Shown here in pieces: positions 50,775 through 59,975 of a DNA stretch of 64,000 bases; position 1 is the stretch's first letter, and the number at the start of each line of letters is the position of its first letter. A program made the position numbers and the translations under genes. Location of the stretch: assembly GCF_030316765.1 (NCBI RefSeq), contig NZ_JASZYT010000008.1:310001-374000 (forward strand), written 5' to 3'. Source of the DNA: Variovorax saccharolyticus (GTDB lineage Bacteria; Pseudomonadota; Gammaproteobacteria; Burkholderiales; Burkholderiaceae_C). The notes beneath the pieces are model-generated. The model made no database searches and was not told where the DNA came from. It saw nothing but the letters and a program-made list of their open reading frames with translations.

Positions 50775-51701
50775 TCAGGCCTTGAGGACGCGCGGCGGCT
50801 TCATGTGCTGCCGGGCCATGGCGAGGAAAGCCATGGCGGCCGGATTGAGCGGATGCTTGGCCAGCCGCACCGCGACCACCGGGTACTCCAGCGTCGGCCG
50901 CGTCACCGCCACCGCGCGCAGGTTGCCGGGCATCAGGATCTCGACATAGCGCGGCAGCAGCGCGACACCCGCGCCGGCCTGGATCAGGCCGAACGCGGTC
51001 GACAGCATCGACACGTGGTGGACCACGCGCGGGTACACGTTGGCCACGCTCGACAACTGGCGGCTGACCGAGCGCCAGATGTTGGCGTCCGGATTGACGT
51101 GGATGAAAGGCAGTGCATCGAGGTGCCTGGCGTCGATCACCACGCGCTGGGCCAGCGGATGGTCGTCGCGCACGAACAGCGCCATGCGTTCGCTGAACAG
51201 CGGCTCGGTCGCCAGTTCCGAGTGCTTCTGGCCGATGTCCGAGCCGAAGCCGAGGTCCGCCTCCTGCGAGAGGATGCGCGAGATCATCTGTTCGGCCGTG
51301 CTGTCCATCAGTGCGGTTGCCAGCGCAGGGTGCTGCTGGGAGAAGCGGCCCAGCAACGGCGGCAGCAGCGCGCCCGCCGTGAGATGGCCCACGGCCAGCA
51401 CCACGCGCCCCTCGCGCAACTGGGATTGCGAGCGGCAGGCGTCGACCGATTCGTCGATCAGCCGCAGTGCGCGCACCGCGGTGTCGACCATCATCTGGCC
51501 CGCATTGGTGATCCGGATGCGGCGGCCGCGCACCACCAGCGGCTGCCCGAGTTCCTGCTCCATGCGCTTGATCAGGTGGCTGATCGCGGGCTGGGTGAGT
51601 TGCAAGGCTTCGGCCGCAAGGGTGAAGCTGCCCGTCTCGGCCACCGCCGACAGGGCCCTGAGCTGTTGCAGGGATATTTCTTCCGCCGCGTTTCGAGTCA
51701 T
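50775..51701 (-). CDS. LysR family transcriptional regulator
   Basis: A 308-residue regulator. The N-terminal helix-turn-helix (about 8-66) reads LQQLRALSAVAETGSFT and AAEALQLTQPAISHLIKRME in two parts, and the C-terminal effector domain includes RVVLAVGHLTAGALLP and later VVAVRLAKHPLNP. The partner genes are divergent: a TctC-type binding protein and a gamma-glutamyltransferase-like enzyme. The effector is likely the substrate of these. An AT-rich inverted repeat lies just before its start. Confidence 0.92.
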   Translation of the reverse strand: MTRNAAEEISLQQLRALSAVAETGSFTLAAEALQLTQPAISHLIKRMEQELGQPLVVRGRRIRITNAGQMMVDTAVRALRLIDESVDACRSQSQLREGRVVLAVGHLTAGALLPPLLGRFSQQHPALATALMDSTAEQMISRILSQEADLGFGSDIGQKHSELATEPLFSERMALFVRDDHPLAQRVVIDARHLDALPFIHVNPDANIWRSVSRQLSSVANVYPRVVHHVSMLSTAFGLIQAGAGVALLPRYVEILMPGNLRAVAVTRPTLEYPVVAVRLAKHPLNPAAMAFLAMARQHMKPPRVLKA

Positions 51702-51709
51702 AAGCTGTA

Positions 51710-51725
51710 TTTATAGTTCGATAAA
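51710..51725. promoter_or_regulatory. Candidate LysR operator
   Basis: TTTAT-N6-ATAAA forms a dyad nine bases upstream of the LysR start in the divergent 97-base region. It stands out from the GC-rich surroundings and is a typical A/T-arm site. Its distance to the TctC ATG is 73 bases. Binding is inferred. Confidence 0.45.
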
Positions 51726-51798
51726 CCGGATTATCTGGCTTGATGCCCCACCCTTGCATAGCATTCGGATTCCTCTCCACAGGGACAGAATCCAGCCC

Positions 51799-52770
51799 AT
51801 GAAACGAATCCAGTTCCTTCAGGCCTGCGCCGCCGTGCTGTGCGTGGCCGCATCGCCCGCCAGCCTGGCACAAGGCTATCCAAGCAAGCCGATCCGCCTG
51901 ATCGTGCCTTTCCCGGCCGGCGGCGCCACCGACCTGTTCGCGCGCACGCTGTCGCAGAAGATGGGCGAGAAGCTGGGCACCACGGTAGTGATCGACAACA
52001 AGCCCGGCGCTGGCGGCGCGATCGGCTCCGACATGGCGGCCAAGGCGCCGGCCGACGGCTACACGCTGCTGCTGGCGACCACCAGCACGCACTCGATCGG
52101 TCCGGCGATCAACGCCAAGCTGCCCTACGACACGGTGCGCGACTTCACGCCGATCGCCCATGTGGGCGATGCGCCCAGCATCATGCTGGTGCCGAACGAC
52201 TCGCCCGCCAAGACGGTGCGCGAGTGGATCGACTACGCCAGGAAGAACCCGGGCAAGCTCAACTACGCCTCGAGCGGCAACGGCACGATCGTCCAGCTCA
52301 CGGCCGAGCTCTTCAAGTCGCAGGCCGGCGTGTTCGTGACCCACATCCCTTACAAGGGCACGGCGCTGGCGATTCCCGATCTGATCACCGGCAAGGTCGA
52401 CGTGCTGTTCGACTCGCTGCCGACCGGCATGCCGCACGTGCGCGACGGCCGCTTGCGGGCGCTCGGCGTGACCACGCAGAAGCGCAGCCCGCTGGCGCCC
52501 GAGCTGCCCCCGATCGCCGATGTGCTGCCCGGCTTCGAATCCAACACCTGGTTCGGCCTCTACGGCCCGAAGGGCCTGCCGGCCGACATGGTGGCCCGCA
52601 TCAACACGGCCGCCAACCAGTCGCTGAGCGACCCGGAAGTGCGCGACAAGCTGGCACGGCTGGGCATCGAACCCACCACCAGCACGCCGGCGCAGTTGGC
52701 CAGCATGGTGGCGGCCGATGCCGCCAAGTGGAAGAAGATCATCATCGACAGAAAGATCACCGGCGACTGA
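51799..52770 (+). CDS. tctC: Tripartite tricarboxylate transporter / Bug family substrate-binding protein
   Basis: A 323-residue periplasmic protein with a signal peptide ending ASPASLAQ. The Bug signatures are YPSKPIRLIVPFPAGG, VIDNKPGAGGAIG, HIPYKGTA and VDVLFDSL. Bug proteins bind carboxylates with great variety and are far more numerous than TctAB sets. The gene lies one base before the gamma-glutamyltransferase-like gene and is divergent from a LysR regulator. It may deliver a carboxylate such as a gamma-glutamyl compound or may serve TctAB (48712). Confidence 0.9.
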   Translation: MKRIQFLQACAAVLCVAASPASLAQGYPSKPIRLIVPFPAGGATDLFARTLSQKMGEKLGTTVVIDNKPGAGGAIGSDMAAKAPADGYTLLLATTSTHSIGPAINAKLPYDTVRDFTPIAHVGDAPSIMLVPNDSPAKTVREWIDYARKNPGKLNYASSGNGTIVQLTAELFKSQAGVFVTHIPYKGTALAIPDLITGKVDVLFDSLPTGMPHVRDGRLRALGVTTQKRSPLAPELPPIADVLPGFESNTWFGLYGPKGLPADMVARINTAANQSLSDPEVRDKLARLGIEPTTSTPAQLASMVAADAAKWKKIIIDRKITGD

Positions 52771-52771
52771 C

Positions 52772-54385
52772 ATGAAATTCGACTACGCGAACCCCTACAC
52801 CTCGACGCGCATCCCGGTCTTCGCGCGCAACGTCGTCTCGACCTCTCACCCGCTGGCCGCCCAGGCCGGCCTGCGCATCCTGCAGCAGGGCGGCAACGCG
52901 GTCGACGCGGCGGTGGCGACCGCGGCGGTCATGACGCTGGTCGAGCCGGTCAGCAACGGCCTCGGCAGCGATGCCTTCTGCATCCTCTGGGACGGCAAGA
53001 AGCTGCACGGCCTCAACGCCTCGGGCTGCGCGCCCGCTGCGTGGACGCCCGAGTACTTCCGTAAGAAGCACGGCGCCGACGCCGCGACGCCGCCGATGCG
53101 CGGCATCGACTCGGTCACGGTGCCGGGCGCCGTGGGCAGCTGGGTCGCGCTGTCGGAGCGCTTCGGCAAGCTGCCCTTCGCCGACCTCATGGCGCCGGCG
53201 ATCGAGATCGCCGAGCGCGGCTACCTGATGCCGCCGGTGGTGCAGCAGAAGTGGGCCGCCGCCACGCCGATCCTGCAGTCGCAGCCCGGCTTTGCGCAGA
53301 GCTTCCTGCCCTGGGGCCGCGCGCCCGAAGTCGGCGAACTGTTCCGCTTCCCGGCGGCCGCGCGCGCTCTGAAGGCGATCGCGGCGACCCGCGGCGATGC
53401 CTTCTACGGCGGTGAAATCGCCGCCGCGCTCGAGAAGTTCTCGAACGCGAACGGCGGCAGCCTCAAGGCCAGCGACCTGGCCGGCTGGAAGCCCGAATGG
53501 GTCGAGCCGATCGCCCAGAACTACCGCGGCCACACGCTGCACGAGATCCCGCCGAACGGCCAGGGCATCGCGGCGCTGATCGCGCTGGGCATCCTCGAGC
53601 ACTTCGACATCGGCTCGATCCCGGTCGATTCGGTGCGCTCCCAGCATCTGCAGATCGAGGCCATGAAGCTGGCCTTCGCCGACACCTATCGCTACGTGTC
53701 GGAGCCATCGTCGATGGAGGTGACACCACTGCAAATGCTCGATGGCGCCTACCTCGCCTCGCGTGCCAAACTCATCGACGTGAACAAGGCGCAGGACTTC
53801 CAGGCGGGCAACCCGGTCAAGGGCGGCACCATCTACCTCACCGCGGCCGACGAGAGCGGCATGATGGTGAGCTTCATCCAGAGCAACTACATGGGCTTCG
53901 GCTCGGGTTGCGTCGAGCCGGAGTTCGGCATCAGCCTGCAGAACCGCGGCCACGGCTTCAGCCTGAAGGACGGCAGCCCGAACCTCGTGGCGCCGGGCAA
54001 GCGCCCCTTCCACACCATCATTCCCGCCTTCCTCACCAAGGACGGCGCGCCGGTGATGAGCTTCGGCGTGATGGGCGGCAACATGCAGCCCCAGGGCCAC
54101 ATGCAGACGCTGGTGCGCATGCTCGACTACGGGCAGAACCCGCAGGCGGCCTGCGATGCGCCGCGCTGGCGCTTCAACGCCGGGCTCGAGATCAACGTCG
54201 AGGCGGCGATGGCGCCGGCCACGGTGCAGGGCCTGTCGGCGCTCGGCCACAAGGTCGACGTCATCAACGACTCCTACCAGGACTTCGGCGCCGGCCAATT
54301 CATCTGGCGCGCCGGCGATCCGGCGGTGGAGGGCTACGTGGCCGCCAGCGACGCGCGCCGCGACGGCCTCGCGGCCGGATTCTAG
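52772..54385 (+). CDS. Gamma-glutamyltransferase family (Ntn hydrolase) protein
   Basis: A 537-residue Ntn hydrolase. The N-terminal QQGGNAVDAAVATAAVM (split QQGGNAVDA / AVATAAVM) is the family start. The catalytic threonine, normally TTH, is probably Thr353 in GGTIYLT, the form of YwrD-like members. MVSFIQSNYMGFGSG follows. No signal peptide is visible, so the protein is probably cytoplasmic. It would cleave gamma-glutamyl bonds or a related amide. It starts at the TGACATG right after the TctC stop. Confidence 0.85.
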   Translation: MKFDYANPYTSTRIPVFARNVVSTSHPLAAQAGLRILQQGGNAVDAAVATAAVMTLVEPVSNGLGSDAFCILWDGKKLHGLNASGCAPAAWTPEYFRKKHGADAATPPMRGIDSVTVPGAVGSWVALSERFGKLPFADLMAPAIEIAERGYLMPPVVQQKWAAATPILQSQPGFAQSFLPWGRAPEVGELFRFPAAARALKAIAATRGDAFYGGEIAAALEKFSNANGGSLKASDLAGWKPEWVEPIAQNYRGHTLHEIPPNGQGIAALIALGILEHFDIGSIPVDSVRSQHLQIEAMKLAFADTYRYVSEPSSMEVTPLQMLDGAYLASRAKLIDVNKAQDFQAGNPVKGGTIYLTAADESGMMVSFIQSNYMGFGSGCVEPEFGISLQNRGHGFSLKDGSPNLVAPGKRPFHTIIPAFLTKDGAPVMSFGVMGGNMQPQGHMQTLVRMLDYGQNPQAACDAPRWRFNAGLEINVEAAMAPATVQGLSALGHKVDVINDSYQDFGAGQFIWRAGDPAVEGYVAASDARRDGLAAGF

Positions 54386-54423
54386 ATGGCCTGCGACGGG
54401 ATGACCTCCGACAGCGAGGCTCA

Positions 54424-54508
54424 GGCCGCCGCCGGGCCGCTCCCAAGGCGGCCTGCGGCCCCCTCGGGGGGCAGTGAGTACACGCAGTGACGGAGCGTGG
54501 GGGCCATC
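54424..54508. repeat. Dispersed G-rich intergenic repeat (Comamonadaceae type)
   Basis: The stretch includes CCCAAGGCGGCCTGCGGCC, CCCTCGGGGGGCAGTGAG and CAGTGACGGAGCGTGGGGGCC. I recognise this mosaic as a common intergenic repeat in this bacterial family, and a partial copy is at 29858-29895. It fills the space between two genes and supplies the start codon and first codons of the second. No transposase is present. Confidence 0.6.
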
Positions 54509-55404
54509 TCGCTGCACGCAAGAGCCTCGCGCCAGGCCTGGCGCTCGCCACCTTCGGCGCGATCGCCTTCAGCGGCAAGGCGATCATCGTCAAGCTGGCC
54601 TACCGGCACGGCGTCGATGCCGTCACGCTCATCATGCTGCGCATGCTGTTCGCGCTGCCGCTGTTCGCGGTCATGGCCTGGTGGGCCGGGCGCGGCAAGC
54701 CGCCGCTCACGCGGCGCGACTGGTTCGGCGTGCTGGGGCTCGGCTTCTCGGGCTACTACCTGTCGAGCTTCCTCGACTTCGCCGGCCTGGCCTACATCAC
54801 GGCCAGCCTCGAGCGGCTGATCCTGTATCTCAATCCGACCCTGGTGCTGCTGTTCGGCTGGATCGCCTACCGGCGGCGCATCACGCGCTGGCAGCTGGCG
54901 GGCATGGCCGTGAGCTATTCGGGCGTGCTGCTGGTGTTCGGCCACGAGGTCAGCCTGGGCCAGAGCGCGGCCGCCGTGTGGGGCGCCTTCCTGGTGTTCC
55001 TGAGCGCGGTGAGCTATGCGATCTACCTGGTCGCCAGCGGCGAGTTCGTCAAGCGGCTCGGCTCGCTGCGGCTGGTCGGGCTGGCGACCAGCGTGGCCTG
55101 CCTGCTGTGCATCGCCCAGTTCCTGCTGCTGCGGCCGATGAGCGCAGCCTTCGAGGTGGCGCCCGAGGTGATCTGGCTGTCGGTGCTCAACGCCACGCTG
55201 TGCACCGCGGTGCCTGTCCTCGCCGTCATGATGGCGATCGAGCGCATCGGCCCCGCGATGGCGGCGCAAACGGGTATGGTCGGGCCGTTGTCGACGATCC
55301 TGATGGGGGTGCTGCTGCTCGGCGAGCCCTTCACCGCCTGGATCGCGGCCGGTACCGTGCTGGTCATCGCCGGCATCTTTGTCTTCACACGAACGGGGCG
55401 TTGA
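54487..55404 (+). CDS. DMT superfamily (EamA) transporter, first copy
   Basis: A 305-residue transporter with ten predicted helices in two EamA repeats. It begins at a GTG that lies inside the dispersed repeat; an in-frame TGA 12 bases before shows no longer start is possible, and no later ATG precedes the first helix. Signatures are GAIAFSGKAIIVK, LNPTLVLLFGW and the end segment GEPFTAWIAAGTVLVIAGIF. EamA proteins export amino acids or metabolites. Substrate unknown. Confidence 0.85.
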   Translation: MTERGGHLAARKSLAPGLALATFGAIAFSGKAIIVKLAYRHGVDAVTLIMLRMLFALPLFAVMAWWAGRGKPPLTRRDWFGVLGLGFSGYYLSSFLDFAGLAYITASLERLILYLNPTLVLLFGWIAYRRRITRWQLAGMAVSYSGVLLVFGHEVSLGQSAAAVWGAFLVFLSAVSYAIYLVASGEFVKRLGSLRLVGLATSVACLLCIAQFLLLRPMSAAFEVAPEVIWLSVLNATLCTAVPVLAVMMAIERIGPAMAAQTGMVGPLSTILMGVLLLGEPFTAWIAAGTVLVIAGIFVFTRTGR

Positions 55405-55421
55405 GCCCGAAGGAATTCGAA

Positions 55422-56219
55422 ATGGATCTGGGAATCGCAGGCAGGACGGCGCTGGTGTGCGGCGCCAGCAAGGGCCTGGGCTACGGCTGTGCCGAAGCGC
55501 TGGTGCGCGAGGGCGTGAACCTGGTGATCGTGGCGCGCGGCGCCGAGGCGCTCGACGCGGCGGCTGCCAGCCTGAAGGCCACGGCGGCGGGCAGCGCGGG
55601 CCGGCCCTTCGTCAAGCAGGTCGCGGCCGACATCACGACCGCGGAGGGCCGTGCCGCGGCCTTCGCGGCGCATGCCGACTACGACATCGTGGTCACCAAT
55701 GCCGGCGGCCCGCCGCCCGGCGATTTCCGCGACTGGGATCGCGAGGCCTGGATCAAGGCGCTCGACGCCAACATGCTGACACCGGTGGAGCTGATCAAGG
55801 CCACGGTCGACGGCATGGCGGCACGCGGATTCGGGCGCATCGTGAACATCACCTCGAGTTCGGTCAAGGCGCCGATCGACATCCTCGGCCTCAGCAACGG
55901 CGCGCGCAGCGGCCTCACCGGCTTCGTGGCCGGCGTCGCCCGCACCGGGCTGGCCGCGAAGGGCGTGACCCTCAACAACCTGCTGCCGGGGTCGTTCGAC
56001 ACCGACCGGCTCAAGGGCACGCTGGCCGGCGCGGCCAAGAAGACCGGCCAGGACATCGATGCGATCCGCGCCAGCCGCCAGAAGAACATCCCGGCCGGCC
56101 GCTTCGGCACGCCCGCGGAGTTCGGCGCCATCTGCGCCTTCCTGTGCAGCGTGCATGCCGGCTATGTCACGGGCCAGAACTGGCTGGCCGACGGCGGGGC
56201 CTATCCGGGCACTTACTGA
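55422..56219 (+). CDS. Short-chain dehydrogenase/reductase, atypical catalytic site
   Basis: A 265-residue Rossmann protein with GASKGLG near 14-20 and TNAGG near 88-92. At the site of YxxxK the sequence is SNGAR, so both the tyrosine and the lysine are missing, while TSSSV keeps the serines. This SNGAR-like form occurs in a distinct SDR group. Activity as oxidoreductase is uncertain. It follows the DMT gene by 17 bases. Confidence 0.82.
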   Translation: MDLGIAGRTALVCGASKGLGYGCAEALVREGVNLVIVARGAEALDAAAASLKATAAGSAGRPFVKQVAADITTAEGRAAAFAAHADYDIVVTNAGGPPPGDFRDWDREAWIKALDANMLTPVELIKATVDGMAARGFGRIVNITSSSVKAPIDILGLSNGARSGLTGFVAGVARTGLAAKGVTLNNLLPGSFDTDRLKGTLAGAAKKTGQDIDAIRASRQKNIPAGRFGTPAEFGAICAFLCSVHAGYVTGQNWLADGGAYPGTY

Positions 56220-56241
56220 CGTCGACGCGCCGCCCTGGCGC

Positions 56242-57141
56242 TCAGCGCGGCGAAGAGGCCCAGATGCCGCCCACGATCAGGACGAACGCCACGCCGTGGT
56301 ACCACTGCGGCACCTCCGCCAGGAAGGCGGCCGAGAGCACCGCCGCGAACAGCGGCGTGAGGTTGGTGAAGAAGCCCGCGACCTGCGGCCCGATGCGCTG
56401 CACGCCCAGTCCCCAGCACCGATAGGCCAGCAGCGCCGGTCCCAGCGTGATGAAGACCAGCGCCGCGGCCAGCGGCCATCCCCAGTCCACGTGCGCATCG
56501 CCCAGCGTCCACTCGCCGGCGGCGAAGACGCCGGACCATGCGAGCCCGAACACCATCTGCGCCATCAGGAAGCTGGCCCAGTCGCGGCGTGCCTCTGCCG
56601 GCTCCCGGGTGCGCGACAGCATCCAGCTGTAGAACGCCCACGAGATCGTCGCCAGCATCATGTAGAGATCGCCCGGCACCAGCCTCAGTGCGGCCAGCTG
56701 CTCCCAGCGGCCGCGGCTCAGCACCAGCAACACGCCCGCCATCGACAGCGCGGCCCCGACGACTTCCCGCCGCGTCACCCTGGCGCCGAAGAACAGCGCG
56801 CCGGTCGCCAACATCCACAAAGGCATGCTGGAGCCCACGAGCGTCACGTTGACGGGTGTCGAGGTCTGCAGCGCCAGGTACTGGAAGGCGTTGTAGCAGC
56901 CGATGCCCAGCAGGCCGAGCACGGTGAATCGCTTCCAGTGAGCCCACAGCGGGCTGTCGCGGCGCAGCAGGCTGGCGGCGAAAGGCAGCAGCACCATGAA
57001 GGCCAGCAGCCAGCGGATGAAGTTCAGGGTCATCGGCGAGACCAGCTCGCGCACCATGCGGCCGACGACCGCGTTGCCGGCCCACAGCAGCGGGGGCAGG
57101 GTGAGAAGAAGGACGGTGCCCGGGGTCAATCGCTGCTGCAT
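56242..57141 (-). CDS. DMT superfamily (EamA) transporter, second copy
   Basis: A 299-residue transporter with ten predicted helices. The start at MQQRLTPG is chosen since it gives the normal N-terminus before PPLLWAGNAVVGR. Other signatures are NFIRWLLAF, LALQTSTPVNVTLV and GGIWASS at the end. It converges on the SDR gene. It is clearly different in sequence from the DMT at 54487, so it is not a local duplicate. Substrate unknown. Confidence 0.88.
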   Translation of the reverse strand: MQQRLTPGTVLLLTLPPLLWAGNAVVGRMVRELVSPMTLNFIRWLLAFMVLLPFAASLLRRDSPLWAHWKRFTVLGLLGIGCYNAFQYLALQTSTPVNVTLVGSSMPLWMLATGALFFGARVTRREVVGAALSMAGVLLVLSRGRWEQLAALRLVPGDLYMMLATISWAFYSWMLSRTREPAEARRDWASFLMAQMVFGLAWSGVFAAGEWTLGDAHVDWGWPLAAALVFITLGPALLAYRCWGLGVQRIGPQVAGFFTNLTPLFAAVLSAAFLAEVPQWYHGVAFVLIVGGIWASSPR

Positions 57142-57264
57142 GGGCTCGAACTGTACCGGGCTGCCGCCGCAATCCTCGGCGCCTGCCTCGAATCGAAGTC
57201 CGTGGCAGCATAGGCGCCTCGCTTTCAGCCCATCCATTCAAACCATACGACCAGGAGCCACTTC

Positions 57265-58245
57265 ATGAGCAAAGCCGTCCGCATCGACCGCAACGGCGGT
57301 CCCGAGGAATTGAAGATCGTCGATGTCGAAGTCGGCGACCCCGGGCCTGGCGAGATCCGCATCCGCCACAAGGCGGTCGGGCTCAACTTCATCGATACCT
57401 ACCAGCGCAGCGGGCTGTATCCGTTCCCGATGCCGCTGCAGCTCGGCATGGAGGCCTCCGGCGTGGTCGAGGCGGTGGGCGAGGGCGTCACGCACCTGAA
57501 GGCCGGCGATCGCGCCGCCTATGCCAGTGCGCCGCCCGGCTCGTACTGCGAGCAGCGCGTCATGCCGGCCAGGAACGTCTGCCGGCTGCCCGACGCGATC
57601 TCCTTCGAGACCGGCGCCGCGATGATGCTGAAGGGCCTGACGACGCAGTACCTGCTCAAGAAGACGCTGCCGGCCGAGGGCCTGCAGCCGGGCGACTTCA
57701 TCGTCTTTCACGCGGCAGCCGGCGGCGTCGGCCTGATCGCCTGCCAGTGGGCCAAGGCACTCGGGCTGCAGCTCATCGGCACCGCCGGCACCGACGCCAA
57801 GTGCCAATTGGCATTGGCCCACGGAGCGGCGCACGCCATCAACTACAGCACCGAGAACTTCGCCGAACGGGTCAAGGAGATCACCGGCGGCAAGGGCGTC
57901 AAGGTGGTGTACGACTCGGTCGGCAAAGACACTTTCGAAGGCTCGCTGGCCTGCCTGCGGCCCTTCGGCCTGCTGGCGGTCTTCGGCAATGGTTCGGGGC
58001 CGGTGGCGGCCTTCAATCTCGGCACGCTGGCCAAGGGCTCCTACTACGTCACGCGTCCCACGCTGTTCACGCACATCGCCACGCGCGAGAGCACGCAGGC
58101 GATGGCCGACGAACTGTTCGCGGTGGTCCAGAGCGGGGCGGTGAAGATCCCGATCGACCAGCGCTATGCGCTGACCGACGTGCAGCAGGCGCACCGGGAT
58201 CTCGAGGCGCGCAAGACCACCGGCTGCACGATCTTGACCTTGTAG
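57265..58245 (+). CDS. qor: NADPH:quinone oxidoreductase (zeta-crystallin family)
   Basis: A 326-residue zinc-independent medium-chain dehydrogenase. The signatures are RHKAVGLNFIDTYQRSG split as RHKAVGLNF and IDTYQRSG, the NADPH-binding VFHAAAGGVGLIACQ, and no zinc-binding cysteines. It reduces quinones by one electron, protecting from redox-active compounds. AGGAG lies upstream of the ATG (57252-57256). Length is normal. Confidence 0.93.
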   Translation: MSKAVRIDRNGGPEELKIVDVEVGDPGPGEIRIRHKAVGLNFIDTYQRSGLYPFPMPLQLGMEASGVVEAVGEGVTHLKAGDRAAYASAPPGSYCEQRVMPARNVCRLPDAISFETGAAMMLKGLTTQYLLKKTLPAEGLQPGDFIVFHAAAGGVGLIACQWAKALGLQLIGTAGTDAKCQLALAHGAAHAINYSTENFAERVKEITGGKGVKVVYDSVGKDTFEGSLACLRPFGLLAVFGNGSGPVAAFNLGTLAKGSYYVTRPTLFTHIATRESTQAMADELFAVVQSGAVKIPIDQRYALTDVQQAHRDLEARKTTGCTILTL

Positions 58246-58262
58246 CTCGGCTGGGGGCGAGC

Positions 58263-59918
58263 CTAAAGCGAATTCAGCCGCGATTCGCGCATGCGCGTGG
58301 GCGCCAGCGCGCCGGCCGACTCGAGGATCGGGTAGGCGATCGAGCAGATGTGCGAGTTGATGCGCTTCAGGTCGCTGATCAGGTCGATGTGCAGCGAACT
58401 GGTCTCGATGCTCAGCGCGGTCTGGTCCGACAGGCGCCCCAGGTGCGTGGTGGCATAGGCGCGCTCCAGGTCGCGAAAGCGCGCCTTCTCCTCGAGCAGC
58501 TTCTGGGCGTCGCGCACGCTGCCGTTCAGGAACACGCTCATGCTGAGCCGCAGGTTGGCCACCAGCCGCTCGTGCAGCTCGACGATCTCGGCCATGCCGG
58601 CCTCGGAGAAGTTGCGCTGCGGCTTGATCTTCTTGTCCTCGATGTCGATGATCACGCGCTCGATGATGTCGCCGATCTGCTCCATGTTGATCGTGAAGCT
58701 GATGATGTCGGTCCAGCGCCGGCTTTCCTCCTCGCCGAGCGCCTCGCGCGAGATCTTCGTCATGTAGTACTTGATCGCCGAGTACAGCTCGTCGACCGTG
58801 TCGTCGAGCTTGCGCAGCTCCTGGGCCAGCCGCAGGTCGTTGTTGCGGATCACGCCCAGCACGCCGATCAGCATGGTCTCGACCACATCGGCCTGGTGCA
58901 GCGCCTCGCGCGCGGCATTCGAGATGGCCAGGGTCGGCGTCGACAGGGCCGAGGGATCGAGGTGCTGCGGCCGCCGCGTGGCGGCCGGCTCGACCGGCAC
59001 CGGCAGCATGCGCGTGACCAGCCTGGCGACCCAGTTGGTGAGGCCGATGAAGCCGATGCTCACGAGCACGTTGAAGGCCAGGTGGTACAGCACGACGAAC
59101 TGCGTCGCGTCGGAGATATAGGGCCTGACCTCGCGCAGCCAGAGGCCGACGAAAGGCGCCGCGATCGCCACGCCGAGCAGCTTGAAGAGCAGGTTGCCGA
59201 CCGTGACCTGGCGCACCGAGACCGAGGACTTGGCCGTGGTGAGAACCGCCAGCAGGCCGCTGCCCAGGTTGGCGCCGAGCACCAGGCCCATCGCGACGTC
59301 CAGCGGCACGACGTTGGAGCTGGCCATCGCGGCGACCAGCAGCACCACCGCCAGGCTGGAGTAGGCGACGATCGCGAGCGCGGCGCCGATGGTGATCTCG
59401 AGCAGCACGTCGCTGCCCAGCGTGCCCAGCAGCTCGCGCATCGCGGGGCCCTCGAACAGCGGCCCGGTGGCCGCCACCACCAGCTGCAGCGCCAGCAGCA
59501 TCAGGCCGAGCCCGATCAGCACGCGCCCGACCCGGCCGGCCACGCTGGAAGGCCGCGTGATGAACAGCACCACGCCGACGAAGATGAAGAGCGGCGACAG
59601 CCAGGACAGGTCGGCCGAGAACAGCACCGACATGAGCGCGGTGCCGATGTCGGCGCCGCGCATCACCGCCAGCGCGGCCGGCAGCGTCACCAGTCCCTGG
59701 CCGACGAAGGAGGAGGTCATCAGCGAGGTCGCGGTGCTGGACTGCACCAGGGCTGTCACGCCGATGCCCGAGAGGGCCGCCGTGAAGCGGTTGCGCATGC
59801 TGTGGACCAGGATCCGGCGCAGGTTGGCGCCGAAGACCCGCAGCACGCCGGTGCGAACGAGATGGGTGCCCCATACCAGCAGCGCCACCGCCGCAAGTAG
59901 ATTCAACAGATGCTTCAT
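58263..59918 (-). CDS. Na/Pi cotransporter family protein with PhoU-like tail
   Basis: A 551-residue protein. Residues 1-300 contain about eight helices with the PNaS signature QSSTAT at 59-64. The second repeat reads AYSSLA where QSSSA is expected, so Gln is replaced by Tyr. Residues 330-540 are helical, PhoU-like, with REALGEEESRRW and EQIGDIIERVI. This arrangement is called YjbB-like; it may move phosphate. The gene is alone, converging on qor. Confidence 0.86.
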   Translation of the reverse strand: MKHLLNLLAAVALLVWGTHLVRTGVLRVFGANLRRILVHSMRNRFTAALSGIGVTALVQSSTATSLMTSSFVGQGLVTLPAALAVMRGADIGTALMSVLFSADLSWLSPLFIFVGVVLFITRPSSVAGRVGRVLIGLGLMLLALQLVVAATGPLFEGPAMRELLGTLGSDVLLEITIGAALAIVAYSSLAVVLLVAAMASSNVVPLDVAMGLVLGANLGSGLLAVLTTAKSSVSVRQVTVGNLLFKLLGVAIAAPFVGLWLREVRPYISDATQFVVLYHLAFNVLVSIGFIGLTNWVARLVTRMLPVPVEPAATRRPQHLDPSALSTPTLAISNAAREALHQADVVETMLIGVLGVIRNNDLRLAQELRKLDDTVDELYSAIKYYMTKISREALGEEESRRWTDIISFTINMEQIGDIIERVIIDIEDKKIKPQRNFSEAGMAEIVELHERLVANLRLSMSVFLNGSVRDAQKLLEEKARFRDLERAYATTHLGRLSDQTALSIETSSLHIDLISDLKRINSHICSIAYPILESAGALAPTRMRESRLNSL

Positions 59919-59975
59919 GGAAGCGATGGACTATAGACCAAGCTTCCGGGCCCGCCTCGCGTCGAGCCGAGGCGG

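Noticed and set aside
58245..58265. Hairpin GCTCG/CGAGC between qor and the Na/Pi gene
   Set aside because: Too short and without U-run to call as a terminator.
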